DNA of 64,000 bases from Prevotella sp. (lineage in GTDB: Bacteria > Bacteroidota > Bacteroidia > Bacteroidales > Bacteroidaceae): NCBI GenBank assembly GCA_017554145.1, contig JAFZIZ010000009.1:16121-80120 (forward strand), read 5' to 3'. Numbering within the stretch: the first letter of the stretch is position 1; every line of letters starts with the position of its first letter. Positions 61,523-64,000 of the stretch are shown piece after piece. The notes under the pieces are model-generated. The model ran no database searches and was not told the DNA's origin. It was given only the letters and a program-made list of their open reading frames with translations. The position numbers were made by a program, and so were the translations under genes.

Positions 61523-61554
61523 CAAAAGTACGATAAACCGAGCGAAAAACCAAG
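61523..61554 (-). promoter_or_regulatory. pyrB promoter module
   Basis: Minus strand; ends in TACTTTTG (61530-61523). The 32-bp segment matches 2717-2748 at 27 positions, including CTTGGTTTTTCG and ATCGTAC. Confidence 0.65.
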
Positions 61555-61569
61555 AAAATCTTAAGTTTT

Positions 61570-61704
61570 TTACCATATCAAGGTTGGATCGGTAATCTCG
61601 TCTGCATCGTCGTCATACCTGCTCAAGTCGCTGCCTGCCAACAACTGGCACTGCTGTTGCAGCTTCACAACCTCAGTCTCGGGTTTGATATATTGTTTCT
61701 TCAT
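61570..61704 (-). CDS. Small Bacteroidales-type peptide, 44 residues
   Basis: ATG 61704 to TAA 61570. The peptide starts MKKQYIKPETEVVKLQQQ, continues CQLLAGSDLSRYDDD and ends in an acidic stretch with TLIW. I recognise the pattern (basic MKKxYxxP start, alternating valines, then a leucine-small-residue LLAGS block) as a recurrent type of tiny hypothetical protein in Bacteroidales, with no function known to me. It lies 20 bp downstream of the GLUG-repeat surface protein on the same strand, with only a heptamer array between them, so co-transcription is likely. It is too short for routine gene finders. Confidence 0.7.
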   Translation of the reverse strand: MKKQYIKPETEVVKLQQQCQLLAGSDLSRYDDDADEITDPTLIW

Positions 61705-61713
61705 AATCTTGTA

Positions 61714-61734
61714 AAGTTTAACGGTTAACGGTTA
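61714..61734. repeat. Heptamer array, 3 units
   Basis: AAGTTTA, ACGGTTA, ACGGTTA. On the minus strand it supplies the end (YNR) and stop of the GLUG protein. Confidence 0.75.
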
Positions 61735-63650
61735 TAGACAACTTTTTTTCCATTCACAATATAGAGTCCCTTCGTCGGATTGGTCACCTTACGACCGTTG
61801 AGATCGAAGAAAGACTTCAATTCTTCAATTCTTGAATTTTTCAGTTTTATCGAGGTCGTTTCCTCGTCTATTCCGAAGAAGTTCGAGCTATCGCCTCCAC
61901 TAATCAGCAGGAACGCCTTGCGGGCAGCCATCGTGGTACCCGTGTACTTATGGAAGCCGAAGTGTTCTTCAGTACCAACGGTGGTCTTACCCAGCACATA
62001 GAGTGTACCGTCTCCCAGTGAAGATGTGGCAGTCTGAACATCCACGCCATCCAGGTCGTTCGCGGGAATCTCGAGGTCGGGATCTTCACATTTTGTCATA
62101 CTGATTTCGTCGTCCTCGCCCTTGATGATAACTGCAGTATTCTTGGGGACGTCCTTACCCAAAGAGTGCAGTTTGATGGACCCACTTTTCACCTCTGCCG
62201 TATAGGCAGTGGCATTCTCACCCTCGTCAATCAAGTAATTCGTATGGCTGCAGTAGAATGTTGTCCAGTAGTTGCCGTCAGGAGCCAGATTGGCTGAGAG
62301 ATCGAGTTCCTCTATATAGGGATAGAGCGTCTTGCCGGCCAGAGCATTGAGTTCTTCACCCGTCAGCGTGCCGCTGTAGGTGTTATTGCCGTCAGTGAAG
62401 GTCTTACTGAAAGTAGCGGTGACATCGTTGGGGGTGGGGGTGGTGAAGATGCCGGCGATGGCGATGCGGTCGGCGAGGTTGCGCCAGCTGAAGGTGTAGC
62501 TCTTGCCGGTTGCACCGAGGTTACCGCCGTTGACGGTGACGTTGCCGCCATTATAGATGAAGTTCGCTTGGGTATAGATGGCATCGGCGTTGCCGCTGCC
62601 GCTGCCAGTAGCACTGACGGTGCCGCCGTTGATGGTGATGTCGCCGGTCGCGGTAAAGAGCGCGGAGGCATAGCTTCCATTGGCGTTGGCGGTGACGTTG
62701 CCGCCGTTGATAGTGAGGGCGCTTACGGAGATGCCATCGCCAGTAATGTCTGTGGTATAGATGCTGAGGGCACCACTACCTGCGTTTTGACCATAGATGG
62801 TGAGGGTTGCGGTGCCGCTGGGTTTATTGATGCCGTAGCCGTTGATTCTGCTCTCGCTGGTTCCGACGGTCATGGTATATCCGTCGGCAAGAATCAGTGT
62901 GACGTTGCCCGTTATCGTGACGGTACTGGTATAGGTCACATCGCTGTTCACCACGTAGGTACCTGCCGCCAACGTGGTCATGGTGTTGTCGAGCGGGATG
63001 GCCTGCACGTCTTCATGTGGTGTTCCGTCGGCTTCAACATACGAGGTAGTGATCATGCGACGGGCACCGTCGCAGTCGCCAGAGCCTGTGCCGATATTGG
63101 TGGTAGCGTTGTTCACACTGCATTCAAGATAGTAGTTGTTGGTGAGGGTTCCGCCATTATTATAGCCCACGATAACACCGACGTAATTATTACCCTTTAA
63201 GGTGGCATCTTTGACGATGACATTCTTCACAACACCACCGCTACCAATATAGCCAAAAAGGCCCATATAGTCGGAAGTTGAAGTGTTGTCCGCGGTCGAC
63301 ACTCCTGCGATGGTGTGGCCATCACCATCGAAAGTACCTGTGTAAGGGTGAGAAGCAGTGCCGATGGAATGAAACCAGTCTTGACTATATTCTTCAGCTT
63401 CAGGATATTCTTTGCAAACGATGTCTTCTACTAACTTAGCACAGGCACTGGGATTGGCATTGCCTGTATAACCATCTATGCCATTGACCATGGTTACAAA
63501 GTCCTTCAGTTCTGCATAAGACCCAATTTCATACGGGTCATCAATTGTTCCCGTACCTTGCGCCCATACGTTTTGCCCCACCATCAGTGCCACCATTGTC
63601 AGCATCAGGGCGAGGACTTGGTTAAGTCTTTTGAGTTTTAGTTTCATCAT
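61725..63650 (-). CDS. Secreted GLUG-repeat surface protein with T9SS-like C terminus
   Basis: 641 residues from ATG 63650 (63647 is the next codon); the frame extends to 63758 through a promoter and a pseudogene remnant. The signal peptide ends QNVWAQ. Residues about 30-170 hold GLUG-type repeats (YMGLFGYIGSGGVVKNVIVKDATLKGNNYVGVIVGYNNGG). Residues about 200-400 are low-complexity parallel-beta repeats rich in threonine, asparagine and glycine (ALTINGGNVTANANGS, DITINGGTVSATGSGS). The end (FFDLNGRKVTNPTKGLYIV NGKKVV) is the Prevotella form of a T9SS/surface sorting tail. It is a probable adhesin or matrix protein. Confidence 0.8.
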   Translation of the reverse strand: MMKLKLKRLNQVLALMLTMVALMVGQNVWAQGTGTIDDPYEIGSYAELKDFVTMVNGIDGYTGNANPSACAKLVEDIVCKEYPEAEEYSQDWFHSIGTASHPYTGTFDGDGHTIAGVSTADNTSTSDYMGLFGYIGSGGVVKNVIVKDATLKGNNYVGVIVGYNNGGTLTNNYYLECSVNNATTNIGTGSGDCDGARRMITTSYVEADGTPHEDVQAIPLDNTMTTLAAGTYVVNSDVTYTSTVTITGNVTLILADGYTMTVGTSESRINGYGINKPSGTATLTIYGQNAGSGALSIYTTDITGDGISVSALTINGGNVTANANGSYASALFTATGDITINGGTVSATGSGSGNADAIYTQANFIYNGGNVTVNGGNLGATGKSYTFSWRNLADRIAIAGIFTTPTPNDVTATFSKTFTDGNNTYSGTLTGEELNALAGKTLYPYIEELDLSANLAPDGNYWTTFYCSHTNYLIDEGENATAYTAEVKSGSIKLHSLGKDVPKNTAVIIKGEDDEISMTKCEDPDLEIPANDLDGVDVQTATSSLGDGTLYVLGKTTVGTEEHFGFHKYTGTTMAARKAFLLISGGDSSNFFGIDEETTSIKLKNSRIEELKSFFDLNGRKVTNPTKGLYIVNGKKVVYNR

Positions 63651-63678
63651 TTTAATGGTTAGTTTTATTTTCTGCCTG

Positions 63679-63686
63679 CGAAGATA
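63679..63686 (-). promoter_or_regulatory. Promoter -7 element (TATCTTCG)
   Basis: Minus strand, 29 bp before the GLUG protein start. It supports the start at 63650 and lies downstream of the HU-like remnant. Confidence 0.55.
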
Positions 63687-63744
63687 CGAAAATTTCCTGA
63701 GACTACCAAATTTTTTAAAGTTAAATTCCCTGCCAGCGTACCAG

Positions 63745-63826
63745 TAGGCCTTCATCACGTAACGGTAGGTGTCTGCAACTTACCGATTTTCAACAGCGTC
63801 TCTTTTGCTTTTACTTTCAACGCCAT
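63745..63826 (-). pseudogene. Frameshifted remnant of a Bacteroidales HU-like DNA-binding protein gene
   Basis: From ATG 63826 the frame reads MALKVKAKETLLKIGK, then stops after 23 codons. Shifting frame at 63778 by one base continues as ADTYRYVMKA. Joined, this matches the start of the Bacteroidales HU-related proteins as I remember them (MALKVKAKE..L.KIGKYA.TYRYVMK). A single A appears deleted (AAGTTGCAG for AAGTATGCAG). After about 27 residues the similarity ends, so the gene is both frameshifted and truncated. Its promoter and leader remain intact upstream. Confidence 0.6.
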
Positions 63827-64000
63827 AGTGTTAAGATTTTTGATTAACTGTTTAATAAGTTGTTTTGTTCGTTTTCTGTCTCTTTACGGACTCCGAAATA
63901 TCTCCCCAGTTAGGAAAATTTTTCTCGTGCACTAGAAAAATATTTTTCCTCAGTTAGGTCGAAACTCTTCGTCATTCATTTGACGTTGCAAAGGTAAACA
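63827..64000 (-). promoter_or_regulatory. Promoter and long structured leader of the HU-like remnant
   Basis: TACCTTTG at 63996-63989 on the minus strand is followed by a leader of about 160 nt. It contains a long A/T hairpin (63913-63926 paired with 63935-63950) and a direct repeat CCNCAGTTAGG on the plus strand (63904-63914 and 63948-63958). No gene is seen here. Confidence 0.6.

Noticed and set aside
62568-63200. Plus-strand open frame of 210 codons rich in glycine, alanine and aspartate
   Set aside because: It is the antisense image of the low-complexity Thr/Asn/Gly repeats of the GLUG protein.
63651-63758. N-terminal extension of the GLUG protein
   Set aside because: It runs through a promoter element and through the shifted frame of the HU-like remnant; the signal peptide starts at 63650.
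1-64000. tRNA or rRNA genes, integrases, transposases or complete insertion sequences
   Set aside because: None was recognised on either strand; the accessory cassette at the left has no recombinase of its own.

Overview
The window is chromosomal DNA from a member of the Bacteroidales, most likely Prevotellaceae (Prevotella/Segatella-like). This rests on four things: almost every clear promoter is the Bacteroidetes -7 element TAnnTTTG; the gene order dnaN - exonuclease - coaBC - PorD(DUF4835) - recN is a Bacteroidetes arrangement; several secreted proteins end in type IX secretion (T9SS)-like C-terminal domains; and family choices are typical (Porin_O_P, DUF3667, DUF3127, long alanine/glutamate-tailed S16, C69 dipeptidase). 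No tRNA, rRNA, CRISPR array or complete insertion sequence was recognised.

Layout. 1-2.7 kb is an accessory cassette: a Bro-N/DinD-like gene and a DUF4143 ATPase, bracketed by a 68-bp direct repeat and carrying a 23-bp tandem repeat and a palindromic promoter. 2.8-8.8 kb (+) holds a secreted NTF2-like protein, queA, nadE and dnaB. 8.8-16.2 kb (-) is a six-gene operon running from dnaN down to a degenerate protease/TPR protein. 16.3-21.8 kb holds an OB-fold DUF3127 protein with an SSB-like tail, rpsA with a structured leader, proS, and a lipoprotein/mtgA pair. 21.8-30.3 kb (-) is a nine-gene run phoH-purC-ubiE-aroE-TPM-lemA-purM-prfA-pyrF. 30.4-38.7 kb is a surface-polysaccharide neighbourhood (three GT2, one GT4, a methyltransferase and a flippase) with rpsP inside it. 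38.7-46.5 kb (-) runs ruvC - ABC ATPase - secreted hypothetical - uxuA - uxuB - rlmD - porin. 46.5-52.3 kb (+) has DUF3667 and then a four-gene kinase-like/secreted/subtilase operon. 52.4-61.5 kb holds a GHL10 glycosyl hydrolase, cstA, a beta-barrel protein, nadC, M23 and C69 peptidases and pyrBI. 61.5-64 kb (-) has a 44-residue small gene, a GLUG-repeat surface protein, and the frameshifted remnant of a Bacteroidales HU-like gene with its long leader.

The most unusual signal is not a gene. At least fifteen short arrays share a strict 7-bp period although their heptamer sequences differ: for example 10 units of ANGNTTA at 7139-7208, TTGATAA x4 at 54073-54100 and TGAAGAA-like units at 5161-5209. 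Most lie between genes and often begin at or end inside a stop codon. Four arrays lie inside coding regions: two in queA, one in the GHL10 protein, and one that encodes the hydrophobic core of the M23 peptidase signal peptide. Three more arrays encode the last residues of PyrF, the M23 protein and the GLUG protein. A second recurring non-coding theme is a promoter module (TTTTTCGnTC..ATCGTACnTTTG) shared by pyrB and the gene at 2.8 kb and, more weakly, the DUF4143 gene. A third is a set of promoters so close to the start codon that the mRNAs should be nearly leaderless.

Functional picture: mostly core replication, translation, nucleotide/NAD/CoA/menaquinone synthesis, mixed with envelope and secreted functions. 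Calls come from reading motifs and recalling families; no database search was run.
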